Assembly: GCA_026724425.1 (NCBI GenBank)
Contig: JAIUCV010000007.1
Span: 23,524,605 to 23,588,604, forward strand
Origin: Erythrophleum ivorense
Lineage: Eukaryota > Streptophyta > Magnoliopsida > Fabales > Fabaceae
Reading direction: 5' to 3'
Length of the DNA stretch: 64,000 nucleotides
The notes below the pieces were generated by a model. The model was not told where the DNA came from. It ran no database searches and saw only the letters and a list, made by a program, of their open reading frames with translations. Shown here piece after piece: positions 11,966 to 23,900 of the stretch (positions are counted from its first letter, which is position 1; each line of letters starts with the position of its first letter). A program made the position numbers and the translations under genes.

Positions 11966-13832
11966 AACCTATTCAACCAATATTGCATTCATAAACACAT
12001 TTTAAAAAACATAATGGTACAATAACATGTAAACATTGGCTAGAAACATTTCTCATATTTCAAACATACACATAAGCACTCAATGACAAGAAAACAACTA
12101 ATCAATATATGTGAAAAAGGTTAGGGAGCTACCTTGAAGCAAGTATTACACACTTTTCCTGTAATTCCTCTTCTTTTTTTGGCCAAGCATATGTAATTAG
12201 GTGGTACTTGATTCTCTTGGCTAAGACACATCAAATAAAATATAATTCAATCATTAAAACAAGCTTTAACTTTATGCAAACTCTATGGAAGCTCAATTTC
12301 TCATATAACTCCATTATAGTTCCATACAAGACACAATAAAAAGCAACTTATTGGAATTCATGATCTTTGCTCTATTTTTTCTTTCAATCTAAGTCTCTTA
12401 ACTCCATTTAGATTCCTTGGAGCCATCATAATTTCAATTCTAGGAGCCTAGATACAAGTTGTTTCTTTATGTTTTAAAATAGAGCCTACACTTCCATCTC
12501 ACAAACCATGCTTTCTAAATTCATTCCAAAGCTTCCTTTGATGTTCATCTATCATATCTAGTTCCTTTTTAACCTTAAAAAAAATTTAAAACTCTTTCTA
12601 GATGCATGGAACATGTTTGGCCAAGACAAGAGTAAGCATATGCACCCATGAAGTTTGCTTGCTTCTCTTTAAGGAATTGCCACTTGTGAGACTTTCTAGG
12701 TGTCTTAAGAACTCATTCACACTCTTAGACAATCTAAATTATCATTAGAAAGTCTCATACATATTAAGGTGCAACAAAATCCCTAACTTTACTAACTTAA
12801 ATTCTAATGCTTCTTTTTGGATTCCAATTGCATATTCTTAATTCTCACACTCTATAACCTTTCTTCCTACCTTAGTTTGGATAGAATTCCTTTCCTTTTG
12901 ATTGGGCCCATGGCTGGCTGAACATACACAAGAAAAGGGAGGCAAAAGAAAGCAATAAAATCCATAGAAAATTACCTTATTTTTAGCTCTTCCAAGGTGT
13001 TTTCTTATGCTTCTAAGAGATCTTGCAAGCTCTCCCTTCTCCTTGTTGAACCAACCACAAAATAGCCCCAATTCAATCATCAAAACCATGAAAGAAGAGA
13101 GGAGAAGGAGGGGAACAAATTTACTAAAGGAAGAAGCATGGAAGAAGCTTTAATTCCTTACTTTTTTGGTAATTTTTCCTTCCTCCTTTGCTCCCTTCTT
13201 GGCCGCCTCTTGAAGCTGGTCTCTCCTCTAGTTTTAGGTAGAACCTATGTCAATTAAAATGAGAAAGAGAAAAGGACGTGAAACATAAAGCAAGGCTTCT
13301 TAAAATTCTTTCTAAAAATTCCATTCTTGTCCTCTTTTCTTGGCTATTTTCTTTTGGGCACATTTTAACTCTTTTTTGAGAAATATCTTTTCCATCATAA
13401 TATTTAGGTTCTCTAACTTATAAAACACTTTTGGTTTCACTCGAATTGGATTTAAAACTTTTTTAAATGAACTGATCAAATTTCAAGTTAACCAATATTC
13501 TCAAACGTAAATCGAAGGGGTTTTAACTATTTTAGGGGATCCTATGATTTTTAGGCCTCTGAGAACTCCAGGAAACTCATTTTTCTCATTTAAAAATTGT
13601 TCATGTGAGTTTTCTAAAAAGTATCTAAAATTACAAAAATGGCACTATGTTTCTGTTAATTTTTGCTTAGCTATTTTGGCTCTATTTTCAGGGGCACCTG
13701 AGGCCTTGTATTCTTATTATTTAAGGTCTAGATTATTGCTCTAATTTTATTTAGCTTTATATTTTTCTATTTAGGGGATTTCCTTTTATAACTAGTTCAT
13801 TTTCATCGTTTTTATGAAAACCGGATGTTACA

Positions 13833-15430
13833 TTATATGGTTTGGCCATGAGAGAGAAAGTAAGGAGAAAATTTTTTCTTCATGTAATCTTGGTATATTC
13901 AAAGGTTTTAGGCCATAAGGATTTCATATCTACTATTAATTTTTATTGAACTATCAAAGAAAGCAAGACAGACCATTATAGGTGTGATTTTGGCTAAGGC
14001 ATGGAAGAGAGGGTTACCATATTGTTTTCAACCCCTAATTAGTGTGTTTAGATATTTTATGATGCAAGGAATAAAAATCTAAGCCTATAATTGAATGAAT
14101 TCTTGAAATTTCCATTGTTAAGGTTTTATGGATACCTATTTAGCCATGGAAGGTTGAAGGATCAAGGAAGTTGTTTTATTGATTCTAGGGATATAAATAG
14201 TCTTAAAATGATGTAAGGACATTAATGGAAATATTGGATTGGATTTACAAGCCACATTATGAAAGTTGAACTTTTAGGGTTCAAGAAGGGGCAATATGAG
14301 ACTATTTAGTATCAGGCTTGTTTAACCAAGCTTCTAATGACTTTAGTGAGTTTTAATATGATCATATAGATTATATGTGATGAGATTTTGAAATCTAGAA
14401 GTTGAATTTTGCAAATTTTACCTTGAGGCTCAAGATTATATAATGAGCTCTGAATATATAAAAAGTGAAAATACTAAATGAATAGTGCCAATAATATATG
14501 AATAGTAAATATAAAATTTGTTACTTGAATTATGAATTCTAGAAGCATAAGTTTGCCTAAGATCCATATTCAGTGAAATTCCTAACTTAAAGCCTAAGTG
14601 AAGGACAATTTGAAGGGAGTTAAAACCCAAAAGAAATTATATAAGTCTAGACCATCAAATGTGGTAAAAATAAGTGTTTTAGATGATGTAATTGCCACTT
14701 AGTATGCGTGCATCTTGAAAGTGTACAAATTAGAGTTTTAAATGCATTTTAATTGGCCTAATGCATAGCATAAGAGTTAAAAAAAGTTTAAGAGAAGTTA
14801 TTATAAGCTTAAGATGATGATGTTATATTCATCTTTATGTTGTTAGTACAAGCTAGTGAGACTCCATCCTATTGTAGAGCTAAAAAGGAAAAGGAAAAGA
14901 AGCAAGAAAAAAAGTAGGAAGGTTAAAGGTTTTATTGGCTTCATTTCACCTATATAAGATAGCTTACTCTTCCCCACCTAATTGCATGCAGATTTTCTTA
15001 AGCTTGATATGCATTGTATTGTATTAGTTGTTCTCACAGTATATTCTATGATGTCTTGCATAAGTTATATGTCATATTTTGCATGTTATGTTTAATGAGA
15101 TAAGGCTTTAAAACAAAGAGGAGTAACAGAAACGGAGCAGTAGTTCTCCTAAGCCAAGAAGAAGAGCCTAAGCTAAGATAAATTTCATGGCCATGATAAA
15201 GTATGATGAAAGCATGTAAAAGCATTTATGTCAGTTTCTATGTTTATGATTGTATGACTATGCATACTTAAATTATTTTTGCTTAACTGTTTCATGCATA
15301 CATGAGTGGTTTGAGTATAACTATTAAGATTCTCCTAAATCTCACCCATCTTTCTATTTTTCCTACTAACTAATGCTAGGTAGAAGTACTAGTACTCAAA
15401 GAGGAAAGGAAACGAAATGATGTTTGAAAT
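13833..15430 (+). mobile_element. Right half of the outer Tekay/Del-like LTR
   Basis: It resumes the plus-strand copy that was split at 6743. CTTCTAATGACTTTAGTGAG near 14330 corresponds to the AACTTTAATGAGTTT block near 53870 of the complete LTR. CTATTAAGATTCTCC near 15325 corresponds to the GCTATTAGGATTT block near 54640. The AAAAGTCC array expected near 15100-15200 is decayed or replaced, and similarity fades at about 15430, so the 3' end of this LTR is missing or too diverged to follow. Confidence 0.6.
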
Positions 15431-17307
15431 AGAAAATTTTGGATCATTGTTGTATCATTATATGAATTTGTATGCTTGTGTTAGGGCAAGAACGACTTCA
15501 AAAGTGCAGTTTCCCTTTACTTTGTTGCTTTGCAAAAAAAAAAAAAATACACAAATAAACAAAAACAAAAACAAAAGCTATCCCTTTATCCTAAACTAAA
15601 CACCCCTCCTATTACATAGTTTGCACTTCCTTTTAGGTTTGCATTCTTAATCTTACATTTGAAAACTATGCCTAAGATTGCCTTTGTTGAGCTGGAGGCA
15701 AAAGAGAATGTCTCTTTCCTGAGAATGCCAAAGGAGTAGGCACCATCCACATACTTTTCAAATTTGGAACAATGGTCTTTGATACACTTGTTTGGCTTAC
15801 AAAAAAAGGTGTTTATTACAAGGAAATGGTTGTAAGATCTAGACTTTTTTATTTGTAAGAACTTTTCCTTTCGGTGGTAAATTTACAATCAAATTTTTTT
15901 TTAATCAAATCAATCATTAAACCATTAGAGGTACTGGTTCATGATTTATTAGTTTGATTATAGTTAAATTATAGTTGAATTTGTAATAATTATATATATA
16001 TATATATATATTATTTTATATACTAAAAACCTTATATAATTAGTAACAATAAGCAAATATTAATAAATTTTATAAGGTCAAACATGATTACATGGCTTAA
16101 TATTTAAATGCAACCCACAATCACAGTTCATTTTCAAGCTTAGCAAAGTAGGGAACTAAAATTCACTTGACCCAAGGACAAAATGTTTGAAAAAGAGAAA
16201 GAAGAAGATTTAACAAGGGGAATGGAGCTCTAAAACTCCTTAATTCACCCAACATCTATAGGTGCACACGCCCACCCTAAAAAATGTTACAACAAGGGAC
16301 ACTTCACATATTAGGTTTGTTTGGACAAAAGGAAGTATGGGCCAACTAAGGATTGCTTTCTTCCAACTCTTAAAGCAAGGTTTGGGCCAAAATTGAAGCT
16401 TAAACCCTCACATTCATGGTTACACAGTTGAACATGCACAGAGGAAGAGAAAAGGAGCTTATTTGGTAGCTATGCATTATGGAATGATCAAGCTTGACTG
16501 TGGAAGCTACTAACTAAGAAAAATGTGGCTTCCAAGTGAAGAAGTAAGGCCCAAGATGCATTAAAGAAATTGAGTTCACAATTGCAGAATAAGGGAAGCA
16601 ATTACTTACCTTGTAAGGACATTAATGGATGAGGAAGTTGCAGCCACTAGCATGAGCAGAGTGAAAATATAAGCATTATGCAAGTCCTAGATTGCTAATA
16701 ATAGAGGAGTGGAGCAAATTTTTCAAACCTTAAATAGACCAACTATGCATTCCTTTTGGATTAGGTCAATGAGCTCTAAGTTGTCTCGCGATTTTGAGTT
16801 CTATTACTCAAAATTAAATATCCTATTGTTAATCTAGTTTTTGATGGAGTTTTTTAATGTTCGATTATGAGGGCTAAATGGACAAAATTAGTGTCTAGTT
16901 TATTGATTTTTTAATGTGAATTGGCCAATCCAATTTGTTTTTTTTTAAACATTGATTACAATCCTCACATTGAATCCTGGTGTGGGAACTTTTAGCGTCC
17001 AAGATCAAACAATCTTCTATTTTTGGCAAGCTTACAATCCTGTGCTATTATTCAATTTTCTTTAGCAAATAATAATTAGCTGCAACTCCATTATTTAAAA
17101 TAGAAAAAAAAAATATACACATAGCTTTTGTGTTAGTGGGGAGATAAACAACCGTTAATTAACTAATGGGCTTCATTCAAAAGATTAAAATTTAAAAGAT
17201 TATTTTAAAATGCTTTAAATTTAAAAAATTATTTTAAAATGATAAATAAAATTAAGATACCAAGTTATGATTTTAACCCGCTTAATTCGATCCATATCTT
17301 ATATATG
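15431..17307. other. Non-coding stretch upstream of the SKA1-like gene
   Basis: No supported gene. It holds an A-rich tract at about 15534-15575 (poly-A then CAAAAA repeats, possibly a retroposon tail), a (TA)n tract near 15990-16012, and diverged sequence that may be further retroelement remains. I see no splice-competent ORF. Confidence 0.45.
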
Positions 17308-17711
17308 AAGGCTGTATTTGGTTCAACGGAGGGGAAGGGAGAGGAGATTAATGGAGAGAAGGGGAGGAGAGGGGTTTAATGAGTTCTGTTTAGTTAGAAG
17401 AGAGGGGAGGGAAGAAGATTATATTTGGACAAATTTATTTTTATATTATTTTAATTTTTTAATAAAAAATTTATTTATATCAATATTTTTTAAAAATAAA
17501 TTTATCAATTCTAATTTTTTTTAAATTCCTGATAAAAAAATTTATCTAAATTTTTATTAAATGTTATTCTATTAAAAAAAATAAAATATTAAAAAATTAA
17601 GAAACAAAAAAATAAATTATAAATTACAAATTCTCCCCCCCTCCCTCTCCTAATTTTTTTCAACCAAATATCTTATCCCCTCTCCTTCCAAAAACTTCCA
17701 ACCAAAAGATA
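17308..17711. mobile_element. Foldback element with purine-rich and pyrimidine-rich arms
   Basis: The left end (TGTATTTGGTTCAACGGAGG and then GGGA/GAGG-rich sequence) is partly complementary to the right end (CCCCCTCCCTCTCC, CCCCTCTCCTTCC, then CCAACCAAAAGAT). The middle is very AT-rich. This is the architecture of a common class of plant MITE that begins TTTGGTT followed by GGGAGG. No clean TSD is visible, so the ends are approximate. It ends about 210 bp upstream of the SKA1-like start codon. The 68-aa ORF at 17318-17524 is an artefact of the purine-rich arm. Confidence 0.5.
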
Positions 17712-17778
17712 TAATAGTATTCTATTTACAACATATGAAACTTTAAATACAGCAAATTTTGCAAGCATATCACAGTCA

Positions 17779-17786
17779 GCGCCAAA
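17779..17786 (-). promoter_or_regulatory. E2F-type motif upstream of the SKA1-like gene
   Basis: GCGCCAAA on the plus strand is TTTGGCGC on the minus strand, an exact match to the E2F consensus TTTSSCGC. It lies about 134-141 bp before the start codon. A second near-match, GTTCCCGCCGAAAC, is at 17832-17845. E2F control would suit a mitotic gene. Binding is inferred, not shown. Confidence 0.45.
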
Positions 17787-17919
17787 GCAAAATTTGAAAA
17801 ATAGAAAGTGTTTCCTCAGCCACATCTCAACGTTCCCGCCGAAACTAGTCTTAAGAATTCAAATTATTGTCACTCTGAAAAAGGACACAGATTCATCGAG
17901 TTAGAATCACAGAGGAGAC

Positions 17920-20900
17920 ATGGACGTGAGCAAAGCTGGGTCGTCTCTTGATTCATTGATCTCTTCCTTCAACGCTCGGATTACCGAGCTTCAAGAGCTC
18001 GTCATTGGAAGAAACAGTGAGTGATTCCGCCCCAAATTTCCTATTATACAGTTTTTTTTTTCTTGAATAACATATACAAACCTGCTTATCTCTTTTTGCA
18101 GTGTATCCAGCGAGCAGCATCAGCGATCTGTCGGCGGTGGACGCTGCGCTGAAAGCTATGGAGCTTCAGGTGCAGGCCATCAAGGACCGGTTGCGCGAAG
18201 AGAAAGAAGCTATTCCTAAAGCCAAGGCATCTCTGTTTTTCTCTCTATGTTTATCGTTGGAATAGAAATAATTAGGGTTTGAATTAGACTTTGTTAATTC
18301 TGATCAACTGAGAATAATGGTTTGGGCTGTCGGGCTGCTAATTTTCTTCGAATTTTTCTTTTCTAACATACGTGTTAGCCAGATGCTCCTTTTTTGGGGG
18401 TTATCGATTCTAGAACATGGCTGAAATTGAATTTATTTTGTTATTACTACATTGAATTGCTGTGCCAAGATCTCAGATTAATAGCACCGCTACTTAATTG
18501 GATCTCGGTATTAGTTTTGCTTCCCAAAAGATGAGGATAAATATTCATTTATGTAAATCTTACAATAAGTGAGTCAACCTATGTGCTATGATTGCTTAGT
18601 GATTGAAAATAGAAAGCTTAAATTTAAAATATTTCATTTATTTATTTGTTTTGATAGTGGTAAAAGAAAAATTCATTCACCTAAATATTGCTAAGTATAG
18701 AGTTTATATTATTGGAGATTGAATTATTCCTCCAGAACCAGACGTCAACCAAAAGTGAAAACAGCCTTGAAGCGTAGAAAAGAAAAAGTAGCCATAGTTC
18801 ATAAATGCACTTTTTAACGGAGATTTTGCCTCTGATTTACCAATTATCTTCGTATTATTTGGAGGACAATAAAGCAAAATGAACACTATTTTTTTTTTTT
18901 GGGTGCCGTGCTGTCACATTTAAGGTGTGACACTGATGATTTTGTTCTATTTTTGTTCTTTGCAATTCTATGTGGCAGAGGGTAGTGATTTGGGTGACGC
19001 TGGTTGAGTAAATTGTTCAGTGCTCTCAATTAATGACCATTGATTTGGGTTTCTTTGCCTAACTGTAGAAACTCATCAACGCATCACTGAAGCAGCAAAA
19101 GAAGTTGCAGAACATGTCTATTCATGTTCCCTCACTAATGCCTGATGGAGTGATAATGTCAAATTCGGAAACTAGTAGATGGTAGTTGCATCTCTTTTAT
19201 CCCCCTTCTTTCTATTATTTGATTTGTTTAAATCCCGTCCACCTTGAGATGTCTAAAAGAAGTTGTTTCTCAGTTTGTTTCCTGAATTTTCTGGACAAGA
19301 GCCTGGATTTGAGTCTCTGAATTTTGATGAGGAGCCTGCAGCATTACCTAAGGTAAGTGAAATATGCTATATTTCAATTTGTAACTTTAAAATGGGTTAA
19401 CATCATAGTGGGAAATAGTTGGCGCAAGAGTTAAACATTTGGACTTGTTTAGTTGTTCGGTTCCTCAATTGACCGCCTTAGCACCCTATGTTGAAACCAT
19501 CATCTTTCTTTTGTAGTTCAGAATGCTGTTGTATTTGACGTGGAAAAACGCTCTCGTTCATATATATATATATATATATATCATGGCATAATGTGGCTGC
19601 TGTTATGTTGTACAATTGTTGTATGCTATGTATGCATTAATCACTTGTGTTGATACTACTGACATCAAGTTGAGTAATATCAAATTAAAGGAAAAAAGGT
19701 GGTTACAGTATTGGGATCCTTCACTATGAATTTTCATGGTTCAAATCAGGTCTAACTCTTGCAGTGTTTCACACCTGAAATGGTCCCTGTCCCCCCAATT
19801 CCTAGACTCAAAACTCTGGCAGTCTACTTACAGTATGCAGTATGCAGTATGCAGTATGGATGATTGCTATTAATTTTCTTATGCTTACTTTCATGTTTTT
19901 AATGACTGCTTTAGGCTAACCCATGGGACACCCATCTTTTTCAGTTCCTTGTCAAAATTTATTTGATGACCACCTAGCCGTGAAGTTCCTATAATTTACA
20001 TGTAAATAATTTATACCAATTTTTATTTGTTGTTAGTTACATAGAATTTTGAGCTTGGTTATTGTCACTCCAACACATTTACCTCATTGAGGGAACAGAA
20101 AACCTATATGCAAATGCAAGTGTTGCAAAGTTGAAACGTGTGAAGGGAAATTACTGTCAACATGAAATGTTTGAAACATGAATCATTTTCCAACAATCAC
20201 CTAATGGTTTAAGGCTTAAAGCTTTCAAATGGAGTGAATTCAGAAATGGTATCAAAACCTCTTTGATAATGGTTACAATAACAACAACAACAATAACAAC
20301 AAAGTTTTTTCCCACTAAGTGAGGTCAGTTACATAGATTAATCCATATCATAAATACTTATCGTAAATTATATTTTTAGACAAACCGTTTAAATTTAAAT
20401 CGCTTTTAATAATTTCTTCTATAGTTTTTTTTGTTCTTCCTCTATCTCTAATTATTAGATTATTTTTTATCTCATCTACTCTTCTAATTGGGACTTCTAT
20501 AGGTCTCTCGACATGACCGAACCATCTAAGTTTTGATTCTACAATTTTTTCCACAATAGGTGCAACTTTCACCTTCTTTCTAATCTATTCATTTTTAATC
20601 CGATCTTGTTTAGTGTGTCCACTCATCCAACGCAACATTCTCATCTCTGCAATATTAAATTTATTTTTTTGTTGATTTTTTATTGTTCAACACTCAGTTT
20701 CATATAACATTGTTGGTTTTATAATTGTACGGTAGAATTTACCTTTAAGTTTGAGTGATACTCTTTTATTACAAATAACATCCGAAGCACTCCTCTACTT
20801 CATTCATCTCGCTTGAATCTTATGCGTTATGTCTTCTTTTATTTCTTGTTATGTTGTATTACAGATCCAAGATATTTAAATTGTGTAACTTGTGATATAA

Positions 20901-23900
20901 TATGTTTTCCAATTTTCACTTCTGCATTAGAAGTAGTGTGTTTTTTACTAAACTTACATTCTATATATTTCGTTTTATTTCTACTTAAACGAAATCTATA
21001 AGTTTCCAAAGCTAACCTTCACCTTTCCAACTTCTCATTCATTTCCACTTTAGATTCTTCAACTAAGACAACATTGTCTGCAAAAAGTATACACCATGGC
21101 ACCGACTCCTGGATATGTTCAGTAAACACATTCAATACTAGAGTAAAAAGATAAGGGCTCAGAGTTGACCCTTGATGTAGATCAATAATTATCGAAAAAT
21201 CTTCTGTAGGTTCATCTTTTGTTACTACCTTAGTTATATAGCCTTATCATATATATCTTGTATTGCTCGAATATAAGTTATACGAATTTTTTTTTTCTCT
21301 AGAGCCTTTCATAGAACTTCTCTTGGTACTCTATCATATATTTTTTCTAAATCGATAAACACCATGTGTAAATTTGTTTGATTCTCTCGATATCGCTCTA
21401 TTAATCTTCGCAACAAATATATTGCTTCCATAGTTGACCTTCATGGCACAACTAAATTGATTCTCTGTAATTTGGATCTCTTTTTTTAATCGTCGCTTAA
21501 TTACTTTTTTCCATAATTTCATAGTGTGGTTCATGAGTTTAATTTCTCTGTAATTTGTACAATTTTAAATGTCCCCCTTACTCTTATAAATAAGAATTAA
21601 AGAACTTCTCATCCACTCATCTAGCATTTTCTTAGATCTTATAATTTCATTAAATAACTTTGTAAGTTAACTTATACTCTTCACTCTTAAATTCTTCCAT
21701 ACTTCAATAGGTATATTATCCAGTCTAACTGTTTTGTCATTTTCCATTTGCTTTAATGCTTCTTTTACTTCTGTCTTACAAATTTTACGATAAAATGTAT
21801 AATTTTAATTTTCTTCTCTAGTATCTAATCTATTCGATTGTAATGAAATTTTGTGGTTTTCATTAAAAATCCTATGAAAATAACTCTTACATTTCTTTGA
21901 TATCTCGTTTCGTGACCAAGATTTTTTCTTTTTCATCTTTAATGCATTTTATTTGATCTACGTCTCTTGTCTTTCTTTCTTTATTTTTAGCTAACTTGTA
22001 AATATTTCTTTCTCCAACTTTAGTACTTAAAGATTGATATAATCCATCGAATACCGTCGTTCTCGCTTTGCTCACTGTTTTTCTTAGTGTCTTTTTTAGC
22101 TACTTTATATTTCTCCTAATTTTTATTACTCTTACATAATGATTACACTTTATAACACTCCCTTTTCACTTTAACTTTATTTTGCACGCTTGCATCCCAC
22201 CATCAGGATTCCTTATCTCTAAGTTTAAAACTTTTTGATTCATCTAATATTTTCTTTGTCACTTTCTTAATCTCTTTAACTATTCTATTCCACATATCGT
22301 TAGTACTTTCTTGTATTTCCCAAGGTCTTTTCTCCACAATCCGTCTCTGCATATTCTTTTTTTTTATCTTCTTTTAGTTGCCACCACTTAGTCTTTAGCA
22401 TTTTATTTTTGCCTTTATTTTTACTCTTCTCTTAACTTGCACATCTATAATCAAAATTCTATGTTGAGTAGTTAAACTCTCTCCAGATATAACTTTGCAA
22501 TCCATGCAAAGTTTTCTATTTGATTTTCTTATAAGAAAGAAATCAATTTAAGAATATACTCTTCTACTTTTGTACGTGATAAGATGTTCCTCACGTTTTC
22601 TAAAACAAGTATTAGTTAATATGAGATCGAACGTCAATGAAAAGTTTAAAATAGTTTTACCTTCTGCATTTGGTTCCCCTATGTCATGTCCTCCATGAAC
22701 ACCATTGTAACCTGAAGATACACTTCCCACATGACCATTTAGATTCCCTCCTAGAAATTTTTTTTTCTCTTAATAGTATTTCTTGAATTAAACATTTTAA
22801 ATCTTTCCAAAACTTTATTTTGTGATATTCTTCTAATTCTACTTGTGGTGCATAGGTGTTAATAACATTAAATATTTCTTTTTTCATTACTAATTTTAAT
22901 GCAATAATTCTATCTCTTAACCTTTTTACATCCACTATAATATTTTTTTAAAATTTATCTACAATTATACTTACCCTATTTTTAGATTTAGCTTTCCCAG
23001 TGTATCAAAGTTTAAAATCTGAAGTTTTAATTTTTTCGCTTTTTCTCCTACCTATTTAGTTTCTTATAAACACATAAAATTAATCTTCCTCTTAATCATG
23101 ATATTTATTATTTCCATTGACTTACTCGTTAGTGTACTTATATTCCAAATCCTAAAATAAATTTTACTCTCGTGAACTAATTTCTTTACTCACATTTGTT
23201 CACGAAAATATGAAAGCCCTTGTTTATTTTTCATTACACTCAGGCGACGATGTAGCGGCTCTTGTTCATTTGTTACTGTATTCGAGCTATACAACGCGTT
23301 ATTTCCAGGCAATGCCTTAACATTACGTTTAATATATCGATTGTCCATGTCATAAAGATTCGACAAAGTTTTACGTTGGTTGTCGATTGACTAACACAAC
23401 CCTCTTCTTTTTTCCGAACTTGGAATCGACTATGAAAAATAATTTGCATCAAAGTTTGTCATAGGTAGAGTTCTTTGATAATGGTTGCTCATGTAATTTT
23501 TTTTACCACACTTCAATCCCCTGGTCTCTTCCCAAATATTAATAGTTGAATTTGCTTGTGTTGGAAGTTTAAATATATTCTTATTGATGCATAATGTATT
23601 TTTCTCTTCTCTTTCTTATTTTTCCCATTTTGGAATTTTGTCAACTAGTGAGATTAGAAATGTTATGTCTTTCCTTCACCAGATGAAGTGACATTTCAAA
23701 TTTTCCTTGTCTTTTTTTGTCATTTTTAGGAGAAAAAAGGTCGTGGATCTCCACCAATATGGCACATCACCAGAAGTGAACTAGATTCCTTGTCATCGTA
23801 AGTAACAAGGCATAACTTTCATTTGTTAAGTTTTACCTTGCAATAAATTGAAAGAATGAATTCAGCCAGACAATATGTATATGCACTTTAAAAAAATGAT

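Larger units (their letters stand above)
6744..13832 (-). mobile_element. Solo LTR (Tekay/Del-like), interrupted by a second solo LTR
   Basis: Read on the minus strand, it starts TGTAACATCC at 13832 and ends GGTATTATA at 6744, the last bases being a mutated form of the family terminus GGTATTACA. Five-base direct repeats TTATA lie immediately outside (6739-6743 and 13833-13837). The family's sequence runs 13832 to 11341 and resumes at 7682, after the nested copy. With the insertion and one TSD removed, its length is about 3.43 kb, essentially equal to the complete LTR at 52389-55820. No gag or pol remains, so it is a solo LTR left by LTR-LTR recombination. The short ORFs inside are chance. Confidence 0.8.
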
